From positions 47,304,486 to 47,368,485 of the forward strand of contig NW_019211456.1 in the NCBI RefSeq assembly GCF_002443255.2: a stretch of 64,000 nt of DNA, given 5' to 3'. Below the pieces are notes generated by a model. The model worked only from the letters and a program-made list of their open reading frames with translations, made no database searches and was not told the DNA's origin. The stretch comes from Varroa destructor. Its lineage: Eukaryota > Arthropoda > Arachnida > Mesostigmata > Varroidae. Of the stretch, positions 13,401-25,300 are shown piece after piece; position 1 is the first letter of the stretch; each line of letters starts with the position of its first letter. The position numbers and the translations under genes were made by a program.

Positions 13401-16050
13401 TGCTTCACCGTCTTGCATTAATTAGCTCCCCGAGCTTGTCTCCGCAGGATCTTTCAAGTAATAAGTCATTTTGAAGTCCCTTATAGGATTTGATTACTTC
13501 TAAGAAACCAATGCAAGGTTTCGTTGTTTCGTTCTGTTGATAATCAGAGTCCTCGTTAGCTATAGTAATATCGACGATCGTAGCACTTTTATGGGCCGAT
13601 TTATATCTCTACATTTCTTTTTATTGACTAGCTAGAAAGTTCATAGCGAAGAAGTTCTGCACCAATCATGAATATGGTATAAGACAACCGCCAGAGATTT
13701 CGCTTTATGAAATACAGAACTTGATCCTAACAAAGAACTAGCTATCGTCTTTTTTTTACAAGGTTTTATAGGTCTTGTTTTGAAGACAGTACTACTGCTC
13801 ATACTTTTTACTTAGGATAGTTCTACTTAGGATAACGACATAAATCTGTCATGTTATCCTAGTTTCCGGATATTAATGCGGTTAGCATAATTAACTATTA
13901 ATAGTGATTTTCAGTTCTCATCGCGTGTGGGTCGTGTTTTAACCGAGTTGACGCTTCGGGTCCTGATAATGTCATAAAAATAGCATTGGGTTTCGGCTTG
14001 ACAGTTGCTTCGGTTGCACAAGCCGTTGGTCATGTTTCGGGAGGACACTTAAACCCTTGTGTGACTGCGGGCATGCTCGTAACAGGAAACATTTCATTCG
14101 TAAAGGGCTTTTTTTACGTCGCTTCGCAATGCATCGGAGCCATTACTGGTAAGTTGATTCTTCAACAACACCATTGCTGGTCGCTTGTTATTATTACTGA
14201 TTTTGTTGTTAACCATGAGGTGCCCGATAGGTAATATTGTATTATAAAAACAACATGAATGACAAGAACATAGAAATGAAATCTATTCACATACAGAAAC
14301 ATTAAGATTCAATGTTCTTCGACCTTTTTTTTTCGATATTTCATCTGCCATTTTATATGATAGGGTTATAAAATACTATATGTACTAATATCTGTATAAA
14401 ATCAATATTCTATTTCTAACATCATGAAATTTCGAAGGGCGACGCGCTATCCTATGAGTATGGTGGACTAAGAATATAGTATATATATCGTCCAGATGTT
14501 ACCAACAAGGATGCTTGGATTAACCTATAGTGACTCTTGCTAATTCTAGGTGCAGCAATACTCCAAGCGTTAACGCCTGCCGGCTTCCAGCTTGGTAACA
14601 CTACATTAGGTAAGAATATTACACCCCTGATGGGCTTCTTCATCGAGGCTGCCATTTCATTCGTACTCGTCCTGACCGTGTTCGGGGCAACCGATACCAA
14701 TCGGCTGGACGTTCTCGGCTCCGTTCCCCTCGCGATTGGACTTTCTATCACCGTTTGCCATCTGTTTGCTGTACGTAGTACTCCAGCGATGCGGTCCTTC
14801 GCATCGGTTGAAGCGTAGAGTTGTCGTCTCCAACTTCAGCATCATTCCCGATTCTAAATTAACCACTATTAGAGACCGGCTTTTCGCTCATGTAAAACGG
14901 TCAGCCAAATACTAAAAAGCATTTATCTTTCAACAGAATATGAGTTACTGTTTAAAAAAATCAATTAGAATTTCTATTTAGGCTTAGGATATTTCAAATT
15001 AATAGCATAAGTCGTATACGGTCCACAACTATAAGGGTTAACTAAGAATAACTGATTGTTCTTACGCAGGTGCCATTAACTGGTTCCAGCATGAATCCGG
15101 CTCGGACATTCGGACCCGCTCTGATACTGCAGGACTTCACGAATCACCACGTATGTTGCTCCAATACAATTACTCATGCAAATAGATGGGGTTATAGAAA
15201 ACGAATCACGTAGACGGGTTTCTAACGGAACCTATTGAGTTCTTTTACTCGCTTCACATTTTTAGTGTGTTCTTCAAATGAGAGCGCAACTACTAATCGA
15301 AACCCAGAGAAATTTGCTATATGCCTAATGTGCACGGAGATGCATCCTAAATAACGTATTACGTACATCGACAGCCGGTAGCGTATATTTCATGTTTGGC
15401 GCAGATTTTACTTCGTACTTGCAGATCTGGTAACTCCTCGTTATGTTTACCGTATATTTACTTTTACGAATAGGGATAAGTTCACACGGTCACAGGTCTT
15501 TATCGCGGTAAACCTCATGAAATACATGTTTAAATTGCTTATTCTATTAAAGTTAGGAAATCCTGAACATTATTTCCTGTAAAGACGTCTTTAGCTTGTA
15601 GATTCGACCACGAAATATTGACACAGCTACGACTGCTAAAAAAATGTATAGAGCGAATTTATCGCCCCGTTCACCTTATCGATTTAACTGAAGAATAATG
15701 TTTTACCTTGAGTTCAGTTATCGCTAAGAAGTATAATTTATACATCTTCGCTCACTTAGACCACTTTGAATTTGGCGCGAGTTCACCTCAAAATGTCTTA
15801 AGTTACCGAACCAATCTAGATCAGACATTTATTTTACATTTTACTATTGCGGGTCACCCTCTTTGTGCAAATGTACTTGCAGATCTACTGGCTGGGCCCA
15901 CTACTTGGGGGCGTCGCTGCAGGTCTGATTTATCGCTACGCCTTCCGCGCCCCCAAGCCTAACGTGGACGATCTGGAACGTGCCGTCCGTCTGTGCTCTT
16001 TGGCCAAGATGAGCGGAAAAGAGCCCGACGGTGGGGTCACTTCTTTCTAA
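7445..16050 (+). CDS. AQP: Aquaporin, water-selective (AQP4/DRIP-like), NPC variant in loop B
   Basis: Plasma-membrane water channel of the MIP family. Exons: 7445-7550, 13915-14148, 14550-14770, 15070-15150, 15883-16050; all introns are GT-AG, phases agree, and the 810 nt encode 269 residues, the usual size. The start ATG at 7445 has A at -3 and G at +4, with an in-frame stop 30 nt upstream. Helix 1 contains LLAEFIGTAIL (residues 25-35). Loop B reads SGGHLNPCVT (NPC at 82-84 instead of NPA) and loop E reads TGSSMNPARTF (NPA at 196-198). The selectivity-filter positions are F62, H184, S193 and R199, the pattern of water-specific aquaporins (H and R exclude glycerol). The mercury-binding Cys of AQP1 is Ser here. 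The C-terminal tail is short and ends GGVTSF. Intron 1 is 6.4 kb, so alternative first exons are possible. Confidence 0.93.
8414..8439. repeat. Perfect 10-bp inverted repeat, 6-nt loop
   Basis: TGTACCTGTA and its exact reverse complement TACAGGTACA flank GTGTTT. It could form a small hairpin, but no function is evident inside this intron. Confidence 0.8.
9687..9712. repeat. (TAA)n-(TTA)n microsatellite
   Basis: TAA units run into TTA units, giving a self-complementary simple repeat within aquaporin intron 1. Confidence 0.8.
12649..12669. repeat. (CTG)7 trinucleotide repeat
   Basis: Seven perfect CTG units lie in aquaporin intron 1. It is non-coding here, since no surrounding open frame matches the aquaporin, and its length is likely to vary between individuals. 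Confidence 0.9.
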
Positions 16051-16150
16051 AGCTACTTGTAACTAACTTCCGTCCGCTACACATCGAAATATCCGGACGA
16101 CTGTGCCTTCAACTGCGTTTATTTATCATAATCAACGAGATATGAAGGCC

Positions 16151-16156
16151 AATAAA
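16151..16156 (+). terminator. Poly(A) signal of the aquaporin gene
   Basis: A canonical AATAAA lies 101 nt after the aquaporin stop codon and is the first one downstream, giving a 3' UTR of about 120 nt. Confidence 0.7.
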
Positions 16157-18269
16157 TAGAATTTCAAGTATGCCTCTCGACTCAATTAGTCAAATTAGTT
16201 GGTGTTTTGCTCATATCATTGCTTGCTAACTATCAACATAACATTAATATATGCCTTATACTTTGCAATGAGGTCACAAAGAAGATTTTATGTCTCCGTA
16301 AAAACTTGCTTGCCATCAATTCGCTGACGAGACCAGTGAACCCTCAATGGCCTCAATTGGGATTTCAATCACAATTTACGCTTCTTGTTTTTATGTCGTA
16401 ATAAGCATTTCTTAAAAGATGAAGTTATATTTAATTATCGAATTTATGCGTGTGTCCGAAACGAATGCAGGCAACATAAGGCTTATTAAGGACAGAAGTT
16501 ATCTCGATGCGTACTTGTCCGCATTTCTATTTCAGAAATGCTTCTGATTGGCTGAAATGTAAATCCTTTCTTTAATATTGGTCGAATCAATAATGTAAGC
16601 ATATAATTGACTTAATAAGATGGCTTTATTAAATTGACTTTTTGTAAAAAAGCCATTTGGGTGGTTGTCAAAGAAATTTTTTGCATCTGAGGCAAACTTT
16701 GGAACGTGCAAGTTATTTAATAATTTCAAGGATGTCCGACAATTGTCTATCACATTTTTTTGACCTCTTTACATCTTAAAATGTTGTCATCTTTATTGTT
16801 ATTGTAATTAATGTCATATTTATAAGCAGAGGTTAACCCAATAGCCTTTCCTTTTGGTCAAGTTCCTTTTAGGTGGTCCGTAAAATCTATCGGTTGAAGC
16901 CTCCGAGCCTATATACTCGAGCGTTATCTGTCTTCTGCTTACTTAAGAGTAAATTACAAACATTTCAGTGAGTGTTCCTGTAGCAGGATCGAAATCAGAT
17001 CAGACATGTTTCAGTACGAGTAGCTTGTACTAAAGTTGTAACAAATATGGGAAAACTGAAGTAAATGATAAATAAATAAATAAATAAATAAATACTTCTA
17101 GGAAGTAAAATGTGAAAAAAAGTTCCGCGACAATTCTCAGATGACTTCCACATTGCCTACGTAGTTCGGAATAGGTACTAATTATACATTATTTATTATT
17201 ACTACAATTATTATATATGGTTTTATTCACAATTACGTTATGATCAACCGTTTACTGTACTGTGGCATTTTCCATTGCGAAAATCAAACGTTTCGGCATA
17301 TATTCGTGATGGTTTGTTCGTACATCGTTTGAATGTATTGAATTGTGCTGGCACGTAAAACGTAGGATTTGCGCGAGTACAAAAGGAGAAGTAGAATACT
17401 GTCAGGATGAAAAAAAAAAACGTTACTTTGGCAATTGTGTACGAAAAGTTAACTATATATATAAAGCGAGGATATTGTCATCCAATGGCTACTGCTTCGC
17501 TTGCGATGTCTGAGTAAACTAAACATGGATCGTTATCCTCCGTATCAATCTCTATTCCACTGTTATCATTACTATACGAGACAACGGCAGTTAGTTGATT
17601 ACCAGCTGCTTTTTCATGACCTGCAAAGTTTCTTGCTTATTACTACAAAATTTACTAGATAGAATGTACTTGGGTAGAAAAACACTGAGTGAGCTTTTTA
17701 GATATAATCGATACAAATGCAAAATAAAAAAGCACATAGTACATTAATTGTTTTGTTAGCCTTTATTATGAATGGAACTTGTGGGTACGATAAGTAGGCA
17801 CGAAATATTGCACTATAGTCAAGCTGATAAGCTGCCTAGTACTCGTGTGATTCATCTGCTATACATAGGCGTTTCATATATTGTTCGGAGCTTGAAAGAT
17901 CTTTTTTGATAGGACATCACCGCTAACAGGTGTCAAGCATTTTCTTAATACGTTCGATGTGAAATCCTGCCGTGCAATTTTTTTTAACATGACCAGCACG
18001 CAAGTACGGCCATTGTGTAAAATATATACTAGAATCCACCAACACACTTCAATCATAGCAATATGACGTAGTTCCTGTTCGCAACAGTGTGAAGACATCA
18101 AAAACTTTGCTTTTCAACACTTCCAAATTACATGCTGATCCTTTTCTTTTGATTATTTCTTTTTTAGTTACAAAGGTTAACTCCCCGCTTACTAATCTGT
18201 GTTCCGTCCTGCGATGAAAGGCAACGGACCAGGCCGGCCTAATAAAGGTGTCTTCATTTTTTTTTATCG
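16157..18269. other. Intergenic, no gene recognised
   Basis: AT-rich DNA with only short, unrecognised open frames. An AAAT/AATA tetranucleotide tract lies at 17067-17094 and an A run at 17410-17420. Confidence 0.6.
17067..17094. repeat. (AAAT)n tetranucleotide microsatellite
   Basis: About six to seven perfect AAAT-type units occur in an otherwise unremarkable AT-rich intergenic stretch. Confidence 0.88.
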
Positions 18270-20175
18270 CACGATTGGTGACCTCAAGCCGTATCTAGTG
18301 AAGTACAACATCGTTGCATTACATGGCCAGCAAATAAGTCCCCGCAGCGCATGGCTCGGCTTCAAAGTATGAACTGCTGGGGAAACTCGTGACTGAGTTC
18401 GAAACACTGTCCCCCCCCCCCTCTCTGGTTGTCTGCGATTTCAACGCCCACCTCGATCAGTCACAATATGGGTTTTTAAGACACGCTCGCGAGCGTTGGC
18501 TAGTTATAGCCAATTTTCTCTTGACACAGACTTACCTAGAGTATGCAGGAGTTCGATTACCGATATATTCATGATGAACGTAACCAGGGATAGAGCAAAG
18601 TTTCGAGGGCGCAAGCATTCGTGCACACATATCGATCGTGATAGGCCGCACTGCTAAGTTCCGTTGTGATGCCCAGTTGTAGAGGACTTCCTAGAACGCA
18701 CCCACAAAGTTTCTCATGTACCTAGCAGCATTCGATTAAGGTTCTCCAGTTTACAATACAACCTTCCCGTCCTTCCCGAAAGCATAGGCCATAGTTTAGC
18801 TATAGTTGCAGCCTTGCCCGGAGAACCCAGAAAGCCTTCAAGTTTATGGCAGAGATACAGCCCAAGTTCTACTCTTTACTCTCAGTTCTTAAAATTCATC
18901 AAAAAAGGTGTGCGCCATAAATGTAACAACACCTTGAATGACTAGAGACTCGTTTCATTGCTGATGCAGAACGTCAATCATACGAATGGCTAATGCATTA
19001 CGCCAGTTCTGCGGCCTGCCCGATTAGCTCCCTCGATCTCATAAATCGCTTCTCGGTGACGTTTGCGTCAAAGGATACGATACCACACACGGTAGTCTTT
19101 TTGTCACGGCATGGGAAAAGACGATCTCAATATGACGCGATATGCTTCAGCAAGATTTCACTGTGCGGAAACTAGAATAAGCCCTTGCAATTTTCGCAAC
19201 AAGAAAGCCGCGGATCCAGCTAAGGTCTGCAACGGAAGTCTTAAGTGCGCCGTCGTTTTGGCATCGTTTTAATTGCACTATTTGATATTTGTTTCTTACC
19301 ATCACACTCTTAGTTCAGAGAAAAAAAACACTAACTCGTTAGCCCTTTCTAAGAGAAAGGTCGACCCAATCGTGTCGCTATCATGGCAGGGAAGAACGAA
19401 AAAACGCGCCTGTTCGAATCTACTCTCCGGTTTACTGGTCAAGGAACTAAACAGCTTCTTATAATACGTATACACCATTACCACGAAGCGATATGGCTTC
19501 CGGAAAGAACGCTCGAGAGAAGCGGCGACGGTTGACGTCAAGAGTGCATGCTGCGCAATCCGCTGTACGCGGCGTTTATTGACTTCAGGGCAGCCTTCCA
19601 CCTGTTTGACTTCCAAGGTAGCCCCGATCACGATGCAGAGCCTACACTTAATTTGGAAAGATCTTACGGTGTAGAAACTCTGTCACTTAAATAGCATGAA
19701 AGGCTCTTTTTCTAAAACACCGCTGGAACTACTATATAACGATCCCGAATCACCTTACGCCTCTCCAAGTCCACTCGCCACTGTTTTCCAAGAGCCTACG
19801 TCGTAGCTTTTATTTCCCACCAACAGAAGCTTTATGGGGGAAAAGTAGGAGCAAAATTTCGTAAAAATTGACAAGGATTGCTTAGTTTTCGATGTAGTAG
19901 TGTACAATGAGTGGAAAGAGAGGAATTGTTATTATTCGCTTTGCGGTGCGTGAGTTCCACGATAGAATCTGTAGGAAACCAAGTTTTGACGATCCTGTTA
20001 ATATATGTAGGTGATTCAGATAAGAAGAAAATTGTGATAGGTATTATGCCGCTCGCTTCTCCCTAATACCACCTTTAGGTGGTACGGCAAAGTTCTCAGA
20101 TTAGTTTTATAAGCTACGCATCGTGTGGGATATATGAGTCATATCAAGTCATACGATGCAAAGTTTTTTTATGAT
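18270..20175 (+). mobile_element. Degenerate non-LTR retrotransposon, copy 1 (endonuclease and RT remnants)
   Basis: A decayed LINE-type element on +. The open frame 18389-18574 carries LVVCDFNAHLDQ, matching the catalytic GDFNAH motif of the APE-type endonuclease with G changed to C. An 11-C run just before it probably marks a frame slip. Further right, 19417-19464 encodes LLSGLLVKELNSF, and after a frameshift 19490-19600 encodes YGFRKERSREAAT followed, in another frame, by a degraded IDF-AAF reverse-transcriptase motif. The same segments occur in the same order in copy 2 (31320-32665), where the RT frame is better kept. Stops and shifts break every frame, so the element is dead. The 3' limit is set where similarity to copy 2 ends, at GCAAAGTTTT. 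The ends are approximate and no target-site duplication was found. Confidence 0.75.
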
Positions 20176-20747
20176 TTTATGAGCTCTGAGCCTGAAAGTC
20201 TAGATATACAGGCCAATACTACGACTGCTGCCAGCAAAGATAAATTTTGATTAACCAAAATTTTTAAGTTCCAAATGGCATCTATTAATGATTCTAATTT
20301 TTCTACCTAATAATTAATCAATATTGAGTTTTATCGCGTCTTCATTTATGGGGTCTGCAGTAAAATTACGAATACGTCGCGTGATGATTAGTGTGAATCT
20401 AGTAGCCAAATATCCACATTAATCATTAGGAATAAATTCGTATAACTTAACGAACGGTTACGGAATCTTGTGATGATTCAGTTGGCATGTCCTGAACGAT
20501 GGGGGCTGCGTCTATCGACATGTAGAAACTTCTTGCTTTTCATGTAGAAGAGGTTTGAAGTGGGCCTATAACATCGTTAAGTTCTGAGAGTAACCAGATG
20601 TTTCCATCGAATGTAAACATTGTTGATTACTACTTGTGTCCAAATAGAAGAACTTGTTTAATTGAAAATGGTTAGTGTTTGGTCAATCCTTAGCTAAGCA
20701 TTTCCAGCAGTGTCTCACCTCAGTGCTTCAGTGTAAAACACAATAGC

Positions 20748-20789
20748 ACCACCAATTCGATTTCGAGTTTTCGAAATCGAATTGGTGGT
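20748..20789. repeat. Perfect 19-bp stem hairpin with 4-nt loop
   Basis: The left arm 20748-20766 (ACCACCAATTCGATTTCGA) is the exact reverse complement of the right arm 20771-20789, separated only by GTTT. Pairing stops abruptly at both outer ends. A stem of 19 bp with a tetraloop is too perfect to be chance in this AT-rich sequence. It may be the palindromic core of a foldback element or a recently formed inverted duplication. It is shorter than a typical miRNA precursor. Confidence 0.92.
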
Positions 20790-21049
20790 CGAGGAATGAC
20801 ATAAAGTATAGAAAAAAAACATTTTATCTTCTTTCACTAAAGACGATGATAGATTGTTAGCTCATTGCACAATAATCACCCTTCTTTTGTTGGCATTTTG
20901 CCACCGCTGCTGCTTAAAAACCATGTGTTAATTACTCACGTAAAGCGATTACACTAAAATAATATATGATATAATCATTTATTTCTTCACTTGGTAAATT
21001 CATACTTAAATATTTATAAGTATTAATAATAAAAAATATAAACATTTAT

Positions 21050-21066
21050 AATATATATATATATAT
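21050..21066. repeat. (AT)n dinucleotide repeat
   Basis: Eight AT units lie within a longer AT-only stretch (about 21020-21066). Confidence 0.85.
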
Positions 21067-21938
21067 CACATTGACTTTTCTGCCCAGGCAGATCTCTAGA
21101 CCAAACAGATCGGATGCATCCGTTCAAGCACCTACCACACTGGCTAAATTGGTATTTAGTTCTGGATTTCTGGTCCGTGAGCACCTCATATTGTCCATTC
21201 ACTATCCTCATTCGATATAAACAGCTCCCTTAAAACTAATTAACAGAGGAATCGTCAGCAGTAGGAGGTGACCCTGTACGAACGTCACATCTCAGACATT
21301 ATCCTAATGACGTTCCTCAATCACTTGTTGTGATACACGTAAATTACTGTTCACCTTCCCCATGCAGTGACACGTTAATATTTCCGAGCAGAACCCATTT
21401 TTGTATCCGTTTACTGTACAATACGTTACACAAGCTGTATTTCCGTAAAAACATTTTTGCATGTAACGCCTCACTGGAAGAACTTCACCGCCACGTCTAG
21501 CCGCTGTAACGAGAACGAATCATTGTTATTATTAAAGTTGTGCTAAATGCTCCATTGCCTAAAGAATCAAATCGCAGAAATACTCACAAATATATCAAAC
21601 TTATACCTAAAAGCACGACGGGAACTATCATGATAAGAACCTAGCAAACGCTAGTTTCAACCCCGCCTTGTCACGTACTCTTCCGTTTGAAGTTGTACGT
21701 TTCTGTGCGCACCGTCGCATCACTCACTCGTCATCCACTCGCGCTTGTGTGCAATTCCGTGAATCTATTTTCATACTGTTATTATTTAGAACTTTAACAA
21801 CGATCATGTTACATGCACAGTGGGGGAAAAAAACAAGATCGAATCTGTATGTATGTTCAGTCGAATTAGGCAAAAATCAGAAAATCATTGTGCATATCTT
21901 GAGCCTAGGTGGTGGTATCTATAGCATATAAGACTTAC

Positions 21939-22014
21939 GCGCTGAATGAGGCACAACAACAAGCGCCATCAGGAGGAATAGAACAATCACGGCTACGTGC
22001 TTCGTCTTCATCAT
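21939..22014 (-). CDS. First coding exon of a putative secreted protein (signal peptide)
   Basis: From ATG at 22014 the frame reads MMKTKHVAVIV and then a hydrophobic run (LFLLMALVVV) ending near PHSA. That is a textbook signal peptide: basic N-region, hydrophobic core, small residues at the cleavage site. The start sits in a strong Kozak context (GGCGCCATGA). The exon ends at a consensus donor, GCGC followed by GTAAGTC, in phase 1. The mature protein must lie in exons at lower coordinates, which I could not identify. An AT-rich TATTTATAC on - about 100 nt upstream (22117-22125) could be a TATA element. A 100-N gap begins 190 bases upstream, so promoter sequence may be missing. The class (antimicrobial peptide, venom or cuticle-type peptide) cannot be told from the leader. 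Confidence 0.5.
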
Positions 22015-22204
22015 GGCGCCAGGTGACCAAGCTTGCAGACGACTAACGACTTGACTCTCGTCGAACCTGGTTATAACCTGATATTGTGCACGGTCTTTAC
22101 TTATACGCATTAAGAGTATAAATATCGTTTTCGAAGTTATGCGTTAATCAATGAAGTCTATATAATCTTTTGATTAGAGCACATAATTTCACAGCAGCTT
22201 TATA

Positions 22205-22304
22205 NNNNNNNNNNNNNNNNNNNNNNNNNNNNNNNNNNNNNNNNNNNNNNNNNNNNNNNNNNNNNNNNNNNNNNNNNNNNNNNNNNNNNNNNNNNNNNNN
22301 NNNN
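22205..22304. other. Assembly gap (100 N)
   Basis: Exactly 100 N, the conventional size for a scaffold join of unknown length. Orientation and distance across it should not be trusted for gene models. Confidence 0.99.
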
Positions 22305-25300
22305 ATATGTGTGTGAGTATTTTATATTTGAGGTACATACTAGCCTATAGGGATAAATAAATATTAAGTCATTTTGATTCCGAGGCCCCTTCGATATAAT
22401 GGCCGCATGTATAGAACTTGTACACTTCCTCTCCTTGTAATCATGTAAAATAGTTACAATACTAACGAGAAGCAAAATTCGAAATCACCCGACTTAAACG
22501 TGCCATCGGTCTGATTGATCACTGTTGCTACCTGCAAAGTTACCAATTAAATAGACCTTTAGTGTCTTTAACCTTCGTCACTAACACAGATCCATTTTAC
22601 TTCAAACATTTGGTATTTACTATATCCAGTTTTGATTCGATCGAGTCAGACGCTCAATCGGGGCGGCTTTCATAGGTACAGGTAGATATGAGAAAAAAAC
22701 CGGCGATTTCGGAATCAAAACTATATCAGAGATTTCAGCTATTAGAACGATGTCGGCGCTATTAGCAGAAACATAATTAAAAATCACCATTATTAATGAA
22801 TGGATTATACCTGCCGCCTGAAGTGAGGTTTGCCTGACGGAATTACTGCTATCATCTAGAACTAGTTATGATCAACAACAGCTGCTGTTATATAACATTG
22901 TTGTTACATGCAGATCGTGCAATCAGTAGATGATTAGAAGTTGCACGATTAGTTGGCGCAGGTGATGATGACCGCGCATGCCGCGAAGTCAATCGAACGG
23001 GATGACCTGCAGACGTTCGACCCTGCTGACATCAATGAAGAAGAAAACTCTAAAAAACTTGCCAGCCTATCTTACGGACCACATTCTGGGCTGTGGTGAA
23101 ATTTGTCCTTTTTACACAGACCTTGACCGTACACTAACAGATTACGTTTTATAAAAGCAAACACCGAACACGAATAGGTAAACAAAAATGATAATGGACA
23201 TTTATAATCAGCCTGCTAGGGCCAAATTTAATAGGCTAGCTAAAAGGCCATTGGCCAAAGTCGTTGTAATTCTCTATATCGAACTTCAGCTTTGCTCGTT
23301 AAAAAGAGATTACGAGTATCTGTGAATTACTGTTTGAATAAACGATGCTCTCGCACATTCACACACGTTAACAGCAAAGCTAAACATGCTCCGCTTTAGC
23401 CAGTCAGAATTCAACTGATCTACACAATGGCTTGTAGGATTTCTATGTTTTCATATTTGAACTATTCCGTGTTATAACGAACGTACGAACTTCAACGTAT
23501 GCATTTCTTGCTTGGACGATTTCATGCAAATTGGCACAAGTAAGCATTCGAAAAAACCGTTTGTAGGACCGTCATACGATAACTGGGCCGGATAGAGCTA
23601 TTTGAAAATATCAATGCGCAAGCGCAGTTTCTAAGCTTCGGGGTCCCTCTGGCAGATCGGCTTCCAGTAGCATTAACATCAGTGATCCGACATGAGAAAC
23701 TATCGCTATTTCGAATCAAGGAAAAACTTTGAAGTTGATTATATTCGTCGACTCTCTAAGCGGAATTAATGAATTGATAATCTTTAACTTAGGACCCAGT
23801 ATTCCACTTCGAAACCAAAATGTACGTATATACCTATCGTTTTGTTATTGTATTTGTCCAACGCAGACAGCTGATGGGCTTAACTCGATTTTTGATCGAC
23901 AAATCATCAATTAGTAGTGAGAAACAGTAATAATATCAACTGTTCCACTTGTCAGTCCGCTACTTTTGCACGTTTTAGCAGATTTCACTCAAAATAACAC
24001 TACTTCACTAAGGTCCGAGTGGTGTACTAACTCCTAGGTGATATGAAAGCAATCACTGATAGATCCAGTGCAGCCATCCGGCATGTCAAAGACTGGGTTA
24101 ATATGGATATTTTGTTTCCGTCTGTATTAGGTGGATTACCTTTTATTGACGTTCAACAAACTTCGTGTCATAACAAACACGTGTAAATCACATAACACAT
24201 AATCAAACAACTGTTACAGTAACTAGGAACTGACCGTCAATTGCCCTCCTAGGTAGACAATTTCTCTGGATTGCTAGGAGGCATTTTGTGACACTTATCT
24301 GGGCTGTCTCCAGAAAAGACTTCTGAGGCAGCAGAGTAACTACATCAGTAGGTCCTATACCATTTTCACTTATTAAAGTTAATAGGATGAGTAACAGTCA
24401 TTGCCACGTGGGTACTTAATAGGTATTGTTATTTTAAACGTGTTAATTTTAAGCTTCAGCATTTGTAGAGGCTGTTGCTATCGTAACATTTAAAAAATGA
24501 CGCATTGCGTTCGATTGAAGGGGAATCCCCCCACGAAAATGGAAGCACAGACACAGAGAAACACTGCTCCTGGCAGCGTTCGCTTGCCATGACATCATGT
24601 GGGAGCATACCATTTTTATGGTTCATGATAACAATCATGTCATAAATGGTTTGCAAAGAGTACGGGCGTTAGCATTCAAATTAAATTATAACATGTTTGT
24701 TTAGCCCTCGCGTGGCAAGATAGCCGTCACTCGTGGCGTACACTGGCCCACTACTTTAGCTACCGCTCATGCGAAACTCCAAGCCATTGCTTCAAGTAAA
24801 CAGTAACATCTTCCCGTTTACGAAGTCTGCTAATAAAAATTAATTGTTTACAAACAAACAATTTTGAACTTAAGCAATAGTAGTTAATTATTATTAACTT
24901 CAAATGTTGACAAAAAGTGATACATATATAAGCTATCTCACAATGAGAAATATAAAAAAAAAACACAACCTGCGCGGATAAAGAAGGTTAAATCTTCCTA
25001 AAAAATTCCGTAAACTAGGCTAATTAATTGTTGAAAATCTGCTTTTAGCGTTGTATCCAGAAACAAACCCTGTTTTAACCGTTCGCGATGACACCATAGA
25101 AAGATGTTACGTCACAAGAGCCGACAGGGGCACCTGTCCTGACTGAATAACGTCCCGCATAACAATCAACACCTATTTGACAATGCAGCAAAACGTTTCT
25201 GTTCGCTAATGTCTTTGCTTGTGTAGAAATTCTCCATTTCTAAGCTGCCACCTTTTTTTTTTTTCGTGCGGGCTGAAACTACTCAATACCTGTAATCCCT

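Larger units (their letters stand above)
7551..13914 (+). other. Aquaporin intron 1 (6.36 kb)
   Basis: It starts GTAAGTGC and ends in a TTTTCAG acceptor. It contains a 10-bp inverted repeat (8414-8439), a TAA/TTA tract (9687-9712) and a (CTG)7 tract (12649-12669). Opposite-strand open frames overlap at 7905-8210 and are not assigned. I see no alternative first exon encoding an aquaporin-like helix 1. Confidence 0.75.
20176..21938. other. Intergenic or intron of the signal-peptide gene
   Basis: It holds the perfect hairpin at 20748-20789 and a TA tract at 21050-21066. A cysteine-containing open frame on - (21023-21211, with C-x2-C-x3-C spacing and one later Cys) could be a downstream exon of the secreted-protein gene that starts at 22014. 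However, no good polypyrimidine-AG acceptor in the right phase precedes it, so I do not annotate it as coding. Confidence 0.5.

Noticed and set aside
19302..19631. 109-codon frame on the minus strand
   Set aside because: It is antisense to the reverse-transcriptase remnant of retrotransposon copy 1 and has no motif of its own.
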